Below are positions 46,951 through 59,853 of a stretch of 64,000 nucleotides of DNA, one piece after another. The notes beneath the pieces are model-generated. The model searched no databases. It saw nothing but the letters and a program-made list of their open reading frames with translations, and was not told the DNA's origin. Both the position numbers and the translations under genes were made by a program. Position 1 is the first letter of the stretch; each line of letters opens with the position of its first letter. This DNA is from Saccopteryx bilineata (taxonomy: Eukaryota > Chordata > Mammalia > Chiroptera > Emballonuridae), in NCBI RefSeq assembly GCF_036850765.1, contig NC_089494.1:231216779-231280778 (forward strand), given 5' to 3'.

Positions 46951-47789
46951 TACCCTTTCTAGCAGTGGAGGTAATCTAGCAAGGTGACTAATGAATATAC
47001 CTAACAGAACCAAGTAAAATGCATTGCCAAAAAAATGTATTTTAATGGTAACTTAAGCTCAGGCATGTCTTTCTTTGGTTCTCAGATGTATAATTTATAT
47101 TTATTGATTCATTTAAAGGTGAAACTCAAGAATATAATTTTGCTGACTCTGTTTCTCTTTTTTATATTCCCTCTACTGATTTTTTTTTGTTTCTAGTTTG
47201 ATTATAGCCAATATATTATATCCTGTTAGTGACAGCCATGATTGAAAATTGGCTTCATGGTCTGCTCATGTAATGATTTCTGTAAGTAGGTTAATGGATT
47301 ATAGAGTTAGAGTTCTATACCCTGTTGAATAAGAGACAACAGAGAGTCTCATCTGTTAGTCTTTTTTGTTTATTTTATCTATTTGTCCATTTTGAGCTTG
47401 AGTCAATTAAGAATCTTGTGCCTAATGAATGGAAAGCAGCTGTTTGATATCTGGACCATGCATTTTTGTATTTCTATATTTACTTTTGACCTGTGGCAAA
47501 AGTGTAGATCTGAATTTATGAGCACTTGAAGTGTCTTTGTATCTCAAATTCAAAAAGGATTTTATCTTTTATTATGAGAGTATTAATAAATTAGAGTATA
47601 AGGTCTTTTAATATAAAAGAGCTCTGTCCTGATTGATTTGTTGAGGTAAATCTTAATGTAAACCAAATATTTCTAAATTCCCTTAAATAAGAAAAACTAT
47701 ACTATTAACATTGTAAATATTCTAGAATTTAAATATTTTCTTATCAAAACTAACATGGGAACATTTTAAGGATCCAAGTTCACCTAATG
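46951..47789. other. unassigned DNA
   Basis: No gene or nameable repeat was recognised; parts may belong to the preceding antisense L1. Confidence 0.35.
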
Positions 47790-47804
47790 AAGATAAATCT
47801 TTGG

Positions 47805-49328
47805 GGAGAGAACAAGATGGCAATGGAGTAGACGGACGTACCACTTCCACCTCCCAGAACCAAGGTGGATAACAACTTAATTTTAAGAACCATCATCTGG
47901 AAAAGCCAACTTTGGACTAAACTAAGAGGAATCTTCAACCAAGGAACAATGAAGAAGCCACACTGAGACTGGTAGGAAAAGCAGAAACGTGGATGGGGCT
48001 GCCCAGCTCTCTGGAGTGAATGGCAGCCAGGAGAGATTTGTGTGGCTGGAATTGAGTGTAGCAGAGAGGGGAGGGTCCTGAGCCCCAGGAACAAAGCCCC
48101 AGCATGCAGCCCTAGAGCCTAGAAGAGGAGTATGGATATTATTTTGCTGGAAACAAGTCAAGATACTGTTTGTGAGAAAGAGACTGATTTCTCAGACACA
48201 GGATTCTTCTTAAAGGGACCGAACAGAAAACCTCTCTTACAACCCCTGCCTGGGACTCTGGGGGACAGGGAGAGAGGAGAGGACCAGAGCAGCGGGAAGA
48301 GAGTGTAATCTAGGAGGCACAGGGAGAAACATTTTGAAGTACAGCCACTCTAACCCCTGGGCTGAGTCACTCCCCAAATCTGAAGTGAATATTTCCCTTG
48401 GAAACAGCAATACCAGCAAACGGAAGCAGGACACCAGCCAAACAAGCTCTCCCACAGTACATAGAGCAGAGTCGTTTAGAAGGAGGGAGCTTTTGAGTCT
48501 ACTGTATTGAGTGTTAGGGTCTGAACTCCATCGCCCCCAACCACATGGCTGAAGATTCGCCCGAGGACGGGCAGCGGTGGGATGCAGAAGCGTGGTTCCG
48601 TCGGCAAGGATGGAAGCCAGCTAACCAAAACTGAGGCCCAGGTGTGAGCTCAGTCTTGCCCAGCTGAGGTGGAGAGCATGCGGGAAAGTGGTTAAGCCTA
48701 GCTGTGGGCCGCCTGCAATCCAGCCTGGTGGGGAAAGGCAGGAGTCCTGGAAGGGGCAGAGACACAATTTTGAGCAAGGGCACAGGAGCACAGCCTTGCC
48801 CAGCCCACAGAACCAAGGCTTGAGGCCTGAAGCCGGCTCCTCCCACGGGAGTGAAGTGAAAGCCCAGAACAGGCGGAATTCCATGACTGAGCATGGGAAT
48901 GCAGCCCTGCCCTGCCTGTGGAGCCAAGGTTTGCAGCCATCCAGTGAGAGGGCTCCTCCTGCAGGGGCAGGGCAAAAGCCTGGAATCAGGTGGAGACCCG
49001 TAGCTGAGCAAAGGTGCTCACCCCTGCCCTGGGGGGGGGTGAGGCTTGCAGCCCAGTGGGGAACATAACCCCACCTGTGGGGGCAGGGTGAAGGCCGAGG
49101 CCACTGAGGCTTGTGCACTCAAGCATGTGATCACAGCCCCTCCCCTGAAGGAGAGGCAGAAACCACAGCAACAGACCCAGTGGGCTGGCACCCACAACAC
49201 CCATACCTGAATGCCCTAGGCAGCAGCAGCAGAGGGGGTGGCAGGCCTGCAGACAGACCACACCTAGGGAACACAGAGGCCACACCCAGTAGACCCCAGT
49301 CACCAAAATCTTCTTTTACACAGACAAA
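47805..49328 (+). promoter_or_regulatory. L1 5' UTR with internal promoter, imperfect tandem units
   Basis: Markedly GC-richer than its surroundings. From about 48650 to 49140 it contains roughly four imperfect units of about 110-120 bp, each with a 'cttgcccagc' or 'cctgccctg' start, a 'gaggcttgcagcc' or 'caaggcttgaggcc' middle and a 'ggcagggcaaaagcc' or 'gtgaagtgaaagccc' end. It holds long minus-strand open frames (48514-49118) that are by-products of composition. L1 5' UTRs contain the RNA polymerase II promoter that drives the element. Confidence 0.75.
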
Positions 49329-50245
49329 ATGAGAAGGCAGAGAAATGCAACACAAATGAATCAAGAGAAATTCAAGAAAAGGACCCGAATGAGTCAGATA
49401 TAACCAAATTACCAGATGCAGAGTTTAAAATAATGATTGTTAGGATGCTCAAAGATCTTAGAACAACAATAAGTGGTCATTACAAACACCTAAGTAAAAA
49501 GATAGCAAATATAAAAAAGGACATTGAAATAATACAAAAGAATCAGTCAGAAATGACAAATACAATATCAGAAATGAAGAACACAATGGAAGAAATTAAA
49601 AGCAGGATGGATGAAGCTAAGAATTGAATCACCAAGTTAGAGGACAAGATAAATGAAGGTACGGAAGCAGAGCAGAAAAAAGAAAAGACACTCAAAAAGT
49701 CTGAGGAAACACTAAGAGAGATCTGTGACAACATGAAGAGAAATAACATCCACATCATAGGGGTTCCTGAAGAAGAGGAGAAAGAACAAGGAATAAAGAC
49801 TTTGTTCAAACATATCATAGCTGAAAACTTTCCTAAATTAAGGCAGGACAATGTCTCACAAATTCAAGAAGCACAGAATACTCCATTAAAGAGAAATCCA
49901 AAGAAATCTACACCAAGACACATCATAATTAAAATACCAAAGCTAAATGATAAAGAGAAAATATTAAAAGCTGCTAGAGAAAAAAAAAAGGCTATCACCT
50001 ACAAAGGAGCTTCCATAAGGATGACTTCTGGCTTCTCAACAGAAACACTTGAGGTCAGTAGGGAATGGCTAGAAACATTCAAAGTAATGCAGAACAAGAG
50101 CCTACAACCAAGACTACTTTATCCAGCAAGGCTATTGTTTAAAATTGAAGGAGAAAAAAAAGCTTTCCACACACACAAAAATAATCTCAAGGAATTCACT
50201 ATAACCAAACCAATGCTGCAAGAAATGTTAAGGGGCCTGTTGTAA
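49329..50245 (+). pseudogene. L1 ORF1 (RNA-binding chaperone), broken
   Basis: ORF1p is the trimeric nucleic-acid chaperone of L1 ribonucleoprotein particles. The ATG at 49329 opens MRRQRNATQM, but that phase ends within about 35 codons; the rest of the protein continues one phase over. There follow a coiled-coil part (49440-49720, heptad-like Lys/Glu/Ile/Met), the RRM (NIHIIGVPE at about 49745) and the C-terminal domain (about 49970-50240). A TGA at 49625-49627 interrupts the coiled coil where related copies appear to carry an Arg codon, which fits CGA to TGA decay. About 305 codons in total, normal for an L1 ORF1. Confidence 0.9.
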
Positions 50246-50302
50246 ACAGATCAAAGGGGGAAAAGAATATAGCAAAAGAGGAATACAGTTTTAAAGAATA
50301 AA

Positions 50303-53300
50303 ATTGCAATAAATAGCTACATATCAATAATAACCTTAAATGTAAATGGATTAAATGATCTGATCAAAAGACATAGGGTAGCTACGTGGATAAGAAAACA
50401 GGACCCATACATATGCTGTCTACAAGAGACATACCTTAAAACAAAAGATGCATATAAACTGAAGATAAAAGGATGGAAAAAAATATTTCACGCAAATGGA
50501 AATAAAAAAAAAAGCTGGGGTAGCAATACTTATATTAGACAAAATAGACTTTAAAACAAAGGCTATAGTAAGAGATAAAGAAGGTCACTACATAATGATA
50601 AAGGGAGCAATCCAACAGGAAGAAATATTAGGTGTTATAAATATTTATGCACCTAATATAGGAGCACTTAAATATATAAAGCAGACTTTGATGGATTTAA
50701 AGGGTGAGATCAACAGCAATACTATAATAGTAGGGGATTTCAATACCCCACTAACATCACTAGATAGATCCTCAAGAAAGAAAATTAACAAAGGAACAGC
50801 AGACTTAAAGGACACACTAGATCAAGTTGATTTAACAGATAGCTTCAGAACCTTTCACCCTAAAGCAGCAGAATATACTTTCTTTTCAAGTGCCCACGGT
50901 ACATTCTCTAGGATAGACCACATGTTAGGGTAAAAAAATGGTCTCAACAAATTATAAGAAGATTAAAATCATATTGAGCACTTTTTCTGATCACAATGGC
51001 ATGAAACTAGAAATCAATCACAACAGAAAAACTGAAAAATACTCAAACACTTGGAAACTAAATAGCATGTTATTAAATAATGAATGGGTTAACAATGAGA
51101 TCAAAGAAGAAATAAAAAAAAATCTTAGAAATGAACGATAATGAGCATACATCAACTCAAAATTTATGAGACACAGCAAAAGCAGTCCTGAGTGGGAAGT
51201 TCATAGCATTTCAGGCATACCTTAAGAAGCTAGAAAAAGCTCAAATAAACAACTTGACCCTGCATCTAAAAGAACTAGAAAAAGAACAGCAAGTAAAGCC
51301 CAGAGGTAGTAGAAGAAAGGAAATAATAGAGATCAGAGCAGAAATAAATGACATAGAGGCTAAAGAAACAATACAGAGGATCAATGAAACCAGGAGCTGG
51401 TTCTTTGAAAAGGTAAACAAGATCGATGAACCTTTAACCAGACTCACCAAGAAAAAAAGAGAAAGGACTCAAATAAATAAAATTAGTAATGAGAGTAGAG
51501 AAATAACAACTGACACAATAGAAATACAAAATATTGTAAGACAATACTATGAAGAACTGTATGCCAAAAAACTTGACAACCTAGATGAAATGGACAAATT
51601 CCTTGAAACATATAATCTTCCAAAAATTAATCTGGAAGAATCAGAAAACCTAAACAGACCGATTACAACAAATGAGATAGAAACAGTTATCAAAAAACTC
51701 CCAAAAAATAAATGTCCTGGGCTGATGGCTTCACAAGTGAATTCTACCAAATATTCAAAGAGAACTAACTCCTATTCTTCTGTAGCTATTTCAAAAAATT
51801 CAAGAGGAAAGAAGACTTCCAAGCTCTTTTTATGAGGTGAACATAATTCTGATTCCAAAACCAGGTAACGACAATACAAAGAAAGAAAATTATAGGCCAA
51901 TATGCCTGATGATTTAGATGCTGAAATCCTCAACAAAACATTAGCAAATAACTTTATATATATAAAATCATACAGCATGATCAAGTGGGATTTATTCTTG
52001 GGAGGCAAGGCTGGTACAATATTTGCAAATCAATCAATGTGATTCATCACATAAACAAAAGGAAGGAGAAAAACCACATGATAATTTCAATAGATGCAGA
52101 AAAAGCATTTGATAAAATCCAGCACCCATTTTTGATGAAAACTCAGCAAAGTGGGAATACAAGGAACATACCTCAACATAATAAAAGTCATCTATGGCAA
52201 ACCCACAGCCAACATCATACTCAATGGGCAAAAATTAAAAGCAGTCCCCTTAAGATCAGGAACAAGGCAGGGGTGCCACCTTTTACCACTCTTATTCAAA
52301 ATAGTGCTGGAAGTCCTAGCTACAGCAATCAGACAAGAAGAAGAAATAAAAGGCATCCAAATTGGAAAAAGAGAAGTAAAACTCTCATTATTTAGAGATG
52401 ATATGATACTGTATATAGAAAACCCTAAAGTCTCAATCAAAAAACTACTGGACCTGATAAATGAATTCAGCAAAGTGGCAGGATATAAAATTAATACTCA
52501 GAAATCAGAGGCATTTTTATACACTAACAATGAACTGTCAGAAAGAGAAATTAAGGAAGCAATCCCCTTCACCATTGCAACCAAAAAAGTAAAGTACCTA
52601 GGAATAAATTTAACCAGGGAGATTAAAAACTTGTACTTGGAAAATTATAAAACATTGATAAAAGTAATCAGGGAAGATACAAGCAAGTGGAAGCATATAC
52701 CATGTTCATGGTTAAGAAGAATAAACATCATTAAAATGTCTATATTACCCAAAGCAATTTATAAATTCAATGCAATACCAATTAAAATACCAATGACATA
52801 CTTCAAAGATATAGAACACATATTCCAAAAGTTTATATGGAACCAAAAGAGAACACAAATAGCCTCAGTAATCTTGAAAAGGAAGAATAAAGTGGGAGGT
52901 ATCACACTTCAAGAATCAAGTTATACTACTAGGCTGTTGTACTCAAAACAGCCTGGTATGGCATGAGAACAGGCATATAGATCAATGGAACAGAACAGAG
53001 AACCCAGAAATAAACCCACACCTTTATGGACAACTGATATTTGACAAAGGAGGTAAGAGCATAGAATGGAGTAAGGACAGCCTTTTCAACAAATGGTGTT
53101 GGGAAAATTGGACAGCTACCTGCAAAAAAATGAAACTAGACCACCAACTTACACCATTCACAAAAATAAACTCAAAATGGATAAAAGACTTAAAAGTAAG
53201 CCGTAAAACCATAAGCATCTTAGAAGAAAGCATAGGCAGTAAGCTCTCTGACATCTCTCTCAGCAATATATTTGCCAATTTATCTCAACGGACAAGTGAA

Positions 53301-54115
53301 ATAAAAAACAGGATAAACAAATGGGACTATATCAAACTAAAAAGCTTTTGCATAGCTAAAGACAATAAGAACAGAATAAAAAGACAAACGACACAATGGT
53401 AGAACATGTTCGACAGTACATCTGATAAGGGGTTAATAACCAAAATTTATAAAGAACTTGTAAAACTCAACACCAGGAAGACAAACAATCCAATCAAAAA
53501 ATGGGTGAAAGAAATGAATAGACACTTCTCCAAAGAGGACATACAGATGGCCTATAGGCATATGAAAAAATGCTCAACATCACTAATCATTAGAGAAATG
53601 CAAATTAAAGCCACAATGAGATATCACCTCACACCAGTCAGAATGACGCTCATCAACAAGACAACACAGAGTAAGTCCTGGTGAGGATATGAAGAAAACG
53701 GAACCCTTCTGCACTGCTGGTGGGAATGGAGACTGGTGCAGCCACTGTGGAAAACAGTACAGAGATTCCTCAAAAAATTAAAAATCGAACTGCGTTTTAA
53801 CCCAGCTATCCCACTTTTAGGAATATACCACAAGAACACCATAGCATGTTTCAAAAGGAGAAATGCACCCCCATGTTTATGGCAGCATTGTTCCCAACAG
53901 TGAAGATCTGGAAACAGCCCAAGTGTCCGTCACTGGATGAGTGGATTAAAAAGCTTTGGTACATATATACTATGGAATACTATTCAGCCATAAGTAATGA
54001 TGACATTGGATCAATTACAGCAACATGAATGGACCTTGATAACATTATACTGAGCAAAATAAGTAAATCAGAAAGAACTAAGAACTATATGATCCGGTAC
54101 ATAGGTGGGACATAA
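50303..54115 (+). pseudogene. L1 ORF2 (endonuclease-reverse transcriptase), broken
   Basis: ORF2p nicks target DNA and reverse-transcribes L1 and SINE RNA. The expected start codon at 50303 reads ATT. Endonuclease motifs follow: LNVNGLN near 50335, CLQET near 50415, VGDFN at 50733-50747, SRIDH at 50907. The reverse transcriptase part has [12 protein letters not shown] near 52085, GTRQGC at 52259, and FRDD at 52391-52402 where F-A-D-D is usual (the catalytic Asp pair is kept, the Ala is not). The C-terminal Trp/Cys-rich segment is near 53715-53800. The phase changes at least six times and several stops occur, including a TGA at 54026-54028 close to the natural end (TAA 54113-54115). About 1,271 codons overall, close to the family norm. 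Confidence 0.93.
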
Positions 54116-54156
54116 AAATGAGTCTCAGAGACATGGACAAGAGTGTGGTGGTTAAC

Positions 54157-54171
54157 GGGGGGGGGGGGGGG
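54157..54171 (+). repeat. poly-G run in L1 3' UTR
   Basis: 15 consecutive G, then G-rich text to about 54210 (ggagggtg, gggggagggg). G-rich stretches are a conserved feature of L1 3' UTRs and can form G-quadruplexes. Confidence 0.9.
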
Positions 54172-54516
54172 AGAGGAAGAGAGGGAGGGTGTTGGGGGAG
54201 GGGAGGGGTACAAGGAAAACCAGTTAGAAAGTGATGGAAGACAATTGGACTTTGGGTGATGGGAATGCAGGATAATCAAATGTCAAAATAACCTGGAGAT
54301 GTTTTCTCTGAACATATATACCCTGATTTATCAATGTCACCCCATTGAAATTAATTTTTAAAAAAGATAAATCTTTGGTAAATGAACCTAGCTAAATAAT
54401 TTTAGTTTAATATAAAATAATTTCATCTTTCCTGCCTTATCAGTATTAAGTAAAATGCAGACATACCTTTTGTATAGCTTAGGTTTGTTTTACTTAGATT
54501 TATACAATTTTTTTTT

Positions 54517-54902
54517 TTCATTTTTCTGAAGCTGGAAACAGGGAGAGACAGTCAGACAGACTCGCGCATGCACCCGACCGGGATCCACCCGGCACGCCCA
54601 CCATGGGGTGATGCTCTACCCACCAGGGGGCGATGCTCTGCCCATCCTGGGCATCGCCATGTTGCGACCAGAGCCACTCTAGCGCCTGAGGCAGAGGCCA
54701 TAGAGCCATGCCCAGCGCCCGGGCCATCTTTGCTCCAATGGAGCCTTGGCTGAGGGAGGGGAAGAGAGAGACAGAGAGGAAAGCTCAGCGGAGGGGTGGA
54801 GAAGCAAATGGGCACTTCTCCTGTGTGCCCTGGCTGGGAATCGAACCTGGGTCCTCTGCACGGTAGGCCGACGCTCTACCACTGAGCCAACTGGCCAGGG
54901 CC
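54517..54902 (-). mobile_element. tRNA-derived bat SINE (family 1)
   Basis: Complete long-form copy, head GGCCCTGGCCAGTTGGCTCA at 54902, B-box GGTTCGATTCC. Duplication TATACAATTTTTTTTT (54501 and 54903). It lies about 120 bp downstream of the full-length L1. Confidence 0.95.
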
Positions 54903-54918
54903 TATACAATTTTTTTTT

Positions 54919-55574
54919 ATCAAATGTACTGACATCAATACTCTATAATATTTAAGATTTTGAAAAATGTAAATTTTTATTAATAAATCATTCTGACAAA
55001 ACTATTTTCAACAGAATTAAGTTTTCTAATATGTCATCTTGAAGATAATTTTCTTGATATCTAGCGTAAAGCCTTAGACTGATATTAAACTGAATTAATT
55101 AATGAATAATCATTGGTTACCTAGATGGTTTTGAAAGAGAGTACTTTAACATTGATTACTCAGCATAATTTTAAATTTGTATGCCTTTGCTTCTTACCTT
55201 TTTAAAGTATGGAGTGGGTGTAGCTTTGGGGTTTATTAATGAATATTTTTTTTATTGCTTTAGAAAAGATGTTTAAAGGATGTATGGATATGTGTGTAAA
55301 AAGTGGGGTTTAGTGTGTTCATGAGTTCTGCTATTGTGCTGGAATACCTAGCGTGTGAGCAAGAGTTTGATTTTCCACTCTCTAGTTCTTTTGTGAAATA
55401 CAACTTCATTTCTTTCGTTAGAAGTTGTAATTAATAGGACTGGCTGAGACTATTTTCAGAGTAACAGTGACAAAGAAATATACTGGTATATGTGCTTTTT
55501 AATTATGTAAGAAAAAAGGAATAATTTTATCCTACATTCATGGTTCTCAAATTTTTGTTCTCCTGATTCATTTA
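54919..55574. other. unassigned AT-rich DNA
   Basis: No gene or nameable repeat was recognised. Confidence 0.4.
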
Positions 55575-56290
55575 TACTTTTTAAAATTTTTAAATCAGCT
55601 TTTATTTTTGAATTTCAGTTGTCATACAATATTATATTAATAGTTTCAATTGTACACACCAATGATTAGAAAGTATATAACTTACTAAGTGAGCCTGACA
55701 AGGCCGTGGCGCAGTGAATAGAGTGTCAAACTGAGATGCAGAGGATCCAGGCTCAAATTCCAAGGTCACTGGCTTGAACATGGGATCATAGATAAAATCC
55801 CATGGTTGCTAACTTGAAGCCCAAAGGCTCTGGCTTGAAGCTCAAGGTCACTGGCTTGAGCAAGGGGCTGCTCACTCTGCTGTAGCCCCCTGGTCAAGGA
55901 ATATTTGGGGAAGCAATCAATGAACAACAAAGGTGCTACAATGAAGAACTGATGTTTCTCTCTCCCTTCATGTCTGTCTGTCCCTCTCTCTGTCTCTGTC
56001 TCTCTCACAAAAAACAAAACAACTTACTAAGTGATCAATCCAATAAATCTTATACCCATTTGATACCATACGTAGTTATTAGAATATTATTGACCATAGT
56101 CCCTATGCTGTACTTTATATCCCCATGACTATTTTGTTGCTACAAATTTGTACTTCTTAATCCCTTCAGTTTTTTCACTCAACTCTCCAAGCTCCCCTCC
56201 AACCTGGATCATCAGAATGTTCTCAGTGTCTATGAGTCTGTTTCTGTTGTGCTTGATTTTTTATTTTGTTTTTCAGATTCAATTGATAGA
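55575..56290 (-). mobile_element. old L1 3' UTR, antisense, split by a SINE
   Basis: Left part 55575-55692 ('gaatttcagttgtcatacaa') and right part 56035-56290 ('taccatacgtagttattaga', 'ttgaccatagtccctatgct', 'tatgagtctgtttctgttgt') read as one antisense L1 3' region once the SINE is removed. Confidence 0.6.
55693..56020 (+). mobile_element. tRNA-derived bat SINE (family 2, long form)
   Basis: Head GCCTGACAAGGCCGTGGCGC, 'ggcttgaacatgggatcata', repeated 'ggcttga' units, 'aaggtgctacaatgaagaac', 'ctgtctgtccctctctc', A-rich tail. Perfect 14-bp duplication AACTTACTAAGTGA (55679-55692 and 56021-56034). Confidence 0.95.
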
Positions 56291-56824
56291 TATATATTTA
56301 TTGTCATTTTATTGTTTATATATATATTTTTTCTTTTTTTCTTTCTCCTCCTCCTTATTCTTCTTTTTGAAGATCCTTTAACATTTTATGTTATACTGGT
56401 TTGGTGATGATGAACTCATTTAGTTTTTCTTGCTTGGGAGACTCTTTATTGACTCTTACATTCCATCAATATTTACCACGTTTAAAATATTAAAAACTAA
56501 GAAATATTTAATATATATATTTATGGAGTTACTTTAAGAAAGTATGATGAGCGCATTGCATGTTCACATCTTAGTGCTGTTATGAAGATAGTTTTGACCA
56601 CATGGATCATGGGATAAGGAAGCATTGCATTAAGGTGAAGTGCATGTATGTTCTAGAATATAAAAGAACATGATGAAGGGCCAACTCTAAAATAAATTTT
56701 ATTTACCTTTACTTATTATACCTGAGTCTGACAAACTATGAAATATATTAAAATTTTAGCAAAGGCTAACTAAATAATGATGGTTTCAGTTACTTGTTTT
56801 ACTGATGAATGCCTTTTTCTACAC
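56291..56824. other. unassigned AT-rich DNA
   Basis: No gene. A T-rich low-complexity run lies at 56320-56370. Confidence 0.4.
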
Positions 56825-57138
56825 CAGGGATCGGGAACCTATGGCTCGTGAGCCAGATGTGGTTCTTTTGATGGCTGCATCTGGCTCACAGACAAATCTT
56901 TAATAAAAAAAATGTTAAAAATATAAAACATTCTATGTATTACAATCCATTCATTTCCTACCACTCATGTTCATGGTTGTGGGTGTCTGGAGCCAATCAC
57001 AGCAGTCCTCCGGCACAACACCAAATTTTTATTGGATAATGTGTAATGTACACAGGTCGTTGTATGGCTCTCATGAAATTACATTTTAAAATATGTGGCG
57101 TTCATGGCTCTGTCAGCCAAAAAGTTTCCCGACCCTTG
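56825..57138 (-). mobile_element. hAT-type element, family B copy 2, unsplit
   Basis: 314 bp, ends CAGGGATCGGGAACC and AAAAAGTTTCCCGACCCTTG. It is the reverse of 17577-18316 without the SINE and so serves as the empty-site reference. The flanking octamers TTCTACAC and TCTTACAG agree only partly, so its duplication is decayed. Confidence 0.88.
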
Positions 57139-59853
57139 TCTTACAGTGTGAAAACTTATTCTTTACCTTCTATGTAGTTCGTTACTTAGATAACAAAGAC
57201 TCTGCCTCTTAATTTTCTGTGTTTATGTTGACTTCATTATGTCCTGGATTATTAAAAAAAAAAAAAAAGGACAACAAAGCTGGTATCCTATCTTAATCAA
57301 ATGTTCAAATCTCTAACAACTTATTTGATTTTGATATTCTTAAATCAGATCATATATAGCTATATCTTTACCTACATCTATACCTAAATATCTTTTACAT
57401 GTAAAAGTACCTTTTAATTTTCCAGAGGGCCCCTGAAAAATTATATTGTCATTTTATAAAAACTGCATGTGGAGAGTTGTCAAGTAGGAGGGTATGCTCA
57501 GCCTGTCCCCAATTAAGTTTATAAAGGTAAAATGTTATTACTATCAATATTTCAGACAGTGTAGATTTTAAAGAAAGCCCCTGGAAACTTGTCAGTGTCC
57601 TTGCTTTCCATAATAAGTATTAACCTTGGAAGAAACATTGTTCAAGAGCCTTACCACATAGTTCTCTTTAGCTTTCCTATATTTACCATATTTTTTCCTA
57701 CGTTTATCTGAGTTATGATGGTGCTTTCCTTGAAGATATGAAGTAACAGTAGTATAATGTTTCTAGTCATAATTTCAGTTGCTTTTAAAAATATTTATTT
57801 TTTTTCACAGTCTTACTTTATTAATTTTAATTTACCATCTTCTAGATAGTAAGGTTTTATTCTGGCCCCTGTGTGCCTTTTGGATTTATTTCTAGACAAA
57901 ATTGTAAAGTAGAGAAAATCATTCAGCGTTTCTTGCTGCATTTGTGGGTCACATGCCTCATTTGTTAGATCTTTTTAATTTCAGCACAACTGAGTCCCAT
58001 TCCCTAAAGACTTCCATTATGCATTGTTATCTTATTGCTACTTCTGAGTCATGCAATGATTTCTATAAAAGCCCTGAGGCTGAAAATGGTAGAGGTACTG
58101 GTGGGGTCAGGTGTTTGGCTCATTTGTCTTTTATTGCTTAACTTCCCAAACTAGTCTACATGTAGAGTCGGTAAGGCTGATAAACTGTCTTGTAACACAC
58201 TCATACTTCCACTGCTTAGCCAGTATTCCCCTATAATTTTCACCATTGAATCTACTAATTGGCAGACAAAATTGCTAAAAATAAGGAATATACTATTTTG
58301 GGAAATAGCCAATCAATCATATCATAGTGAGCACAGATAAAAGACTAATAAAAAAAGAAATTCTGTGTGGTAGAGTTTAATTTTCCCAGAATGTGCGCTG
58401 ATGGTTGAGAACAAAACAGAGAGGTTGTTCACATCATTTGGTCTGTTATAATCTATGAAAAATTACTCCCAACCTCAATAGCAATAGGAGTGAAGTCTTT
58501 GATTTGTGATTACCACCATTTTAAGTTGGATTTCTGTGATGTAGTGAGATTGCTATATTTCAGTTAAATCTTATTTTAAAGAGATAATGCATTTTTTTTC
58601 AATGAGTGAGCTCATTAAAATAATAGCTTCAAAATGGAGAAAAATGGCAGAAATAAAGACTCTTGAAAAACTTGGCTTTTTTTTTGTTTTAGTTTTCACT
58701 TTGAAAGAATGGGGAATTGAAAAGGTCTCTGTCGACTGCTAGTCTCTGTTTCACATCATCACAGATGATAATAGATCCTCAGGGAAGAGTCAGAGAATTC
58801 CCCCATTGCTGATGTGCATGTTTTCTTGGCTCCAAAGTTGAAAACAGCCAGAAAAAAATCCTCTGGTGCTGATTCTTCACTCACTCACTCACTCACAAAT
58901 ATTTATGGATCCTTCCTATGCAAGGTACTATGCTGGTGAGTGCATGTAAAGCAAAACATATACCATGCAGTATGGTATATATAATATTAGAAATATAAGT
59001 CATGGTTGTAATCTTTGTCATTAAGAATGTGAGCTCTAGGTAGACTGTGTTTACAGACAAGTTTCTTTAGCTATTGCTCCTGGATTAGTTACCTGATTTC
59101 TCTGTGACTGTTTTCTTCTTTCTAAAATGTGTTGATATTAGGATTGGAAAAAAGAATACCTGTAAAACATTTAAAAAATTGCCTTGAAGAGCAAGAACTG
59201 ATTACTTACTATTATTATTGTGATTACATTACTCACCACAAGGAGTCCTCCAATCACTAAACATCTCACACCTGATGCAAGTAGATGCAAAAACCTCACT
59301 ACCTGTGTTCTAGAATATACCTATTTTTTCCAAATTAAAAATTATCCATTTATCCAAAAATGTCTTTTATAGCTTTAATTTTTATTTATTTAAATAAAAG
59401 TCTGAAATTGAATCAAAGACTAGATATTATATTTTATTTACGCAGGACTATTTAGCTCCTTAACTTAGATTAGTCCTCTGCCTTTTTTTCTTTCCAGACA
59501 TTGACATATTTGAAGAATTCAGGTGAGATATCTTTTTTTTTTCTTTTTTCTGAAGAATGTTTTCTGCATGGTTTGTCTCCTCAGTCATTATCCACAGGAC
59601 TCAGAGCAGCTGTAGGAATATGCAGGCGCAGACTCAGGGCCCGGCTTTCTCTCCAACGTTGTGGAAAGGACTGTACATCATGGGGCAGAGCCCTATGCTT
59701 CCCTTTGCCACCTGGACAGAGCCCCAGGGAGAGTGACCTCCTGGGGGTATCCACATTGGTCAGGTGAGATATCTTGTAGGTTGTCTCACAATCTGGATTA
59801 ATTTTATCAAAGTTAGATTCATTTAACATGCTTGGTAAGATTATTACTTAGAG
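57139..59853. other. unassigned AT-rich DNA
   Basis: No gene or nameable element in 2.7 kb, apart from a short (CACT)n run at 58880-58897 followed by a possible MIR trace ('cttcctatgcaaggtactat'). Confidence 0.4.

Larger units (their letters stand above)
47805..54363 (+). mobile_element. full-length L1 retrotransposon, disabled
   Basis: 6,559 bp from a 5' UTR starting GGAGAGAACAAGATGGC to an A-rich tail, flanked by a perfect 15-bp duplication AAGATAAATCTTTGG (47790-47804 and 54364-54378). It contains a GC-rich 1.5-kb 5' UTR, ORF1, ORF2 and a 3' UTR with a G-run, all in order. Both ORFs carry stops and frameshifts, so it cannot move itself. The perfect duplication suggests moderate to recent age. 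It is the likely type of machinery that moved the SINEs here. Confidence 0.97.

Noticed and set aside
48514..49118. Two overlapping 165-codon minus-strand frames
   Set aside because: They lie antisense in the GC-rich L1 5' UTR and follow its tandem units; no domain is seen and composition explains them.
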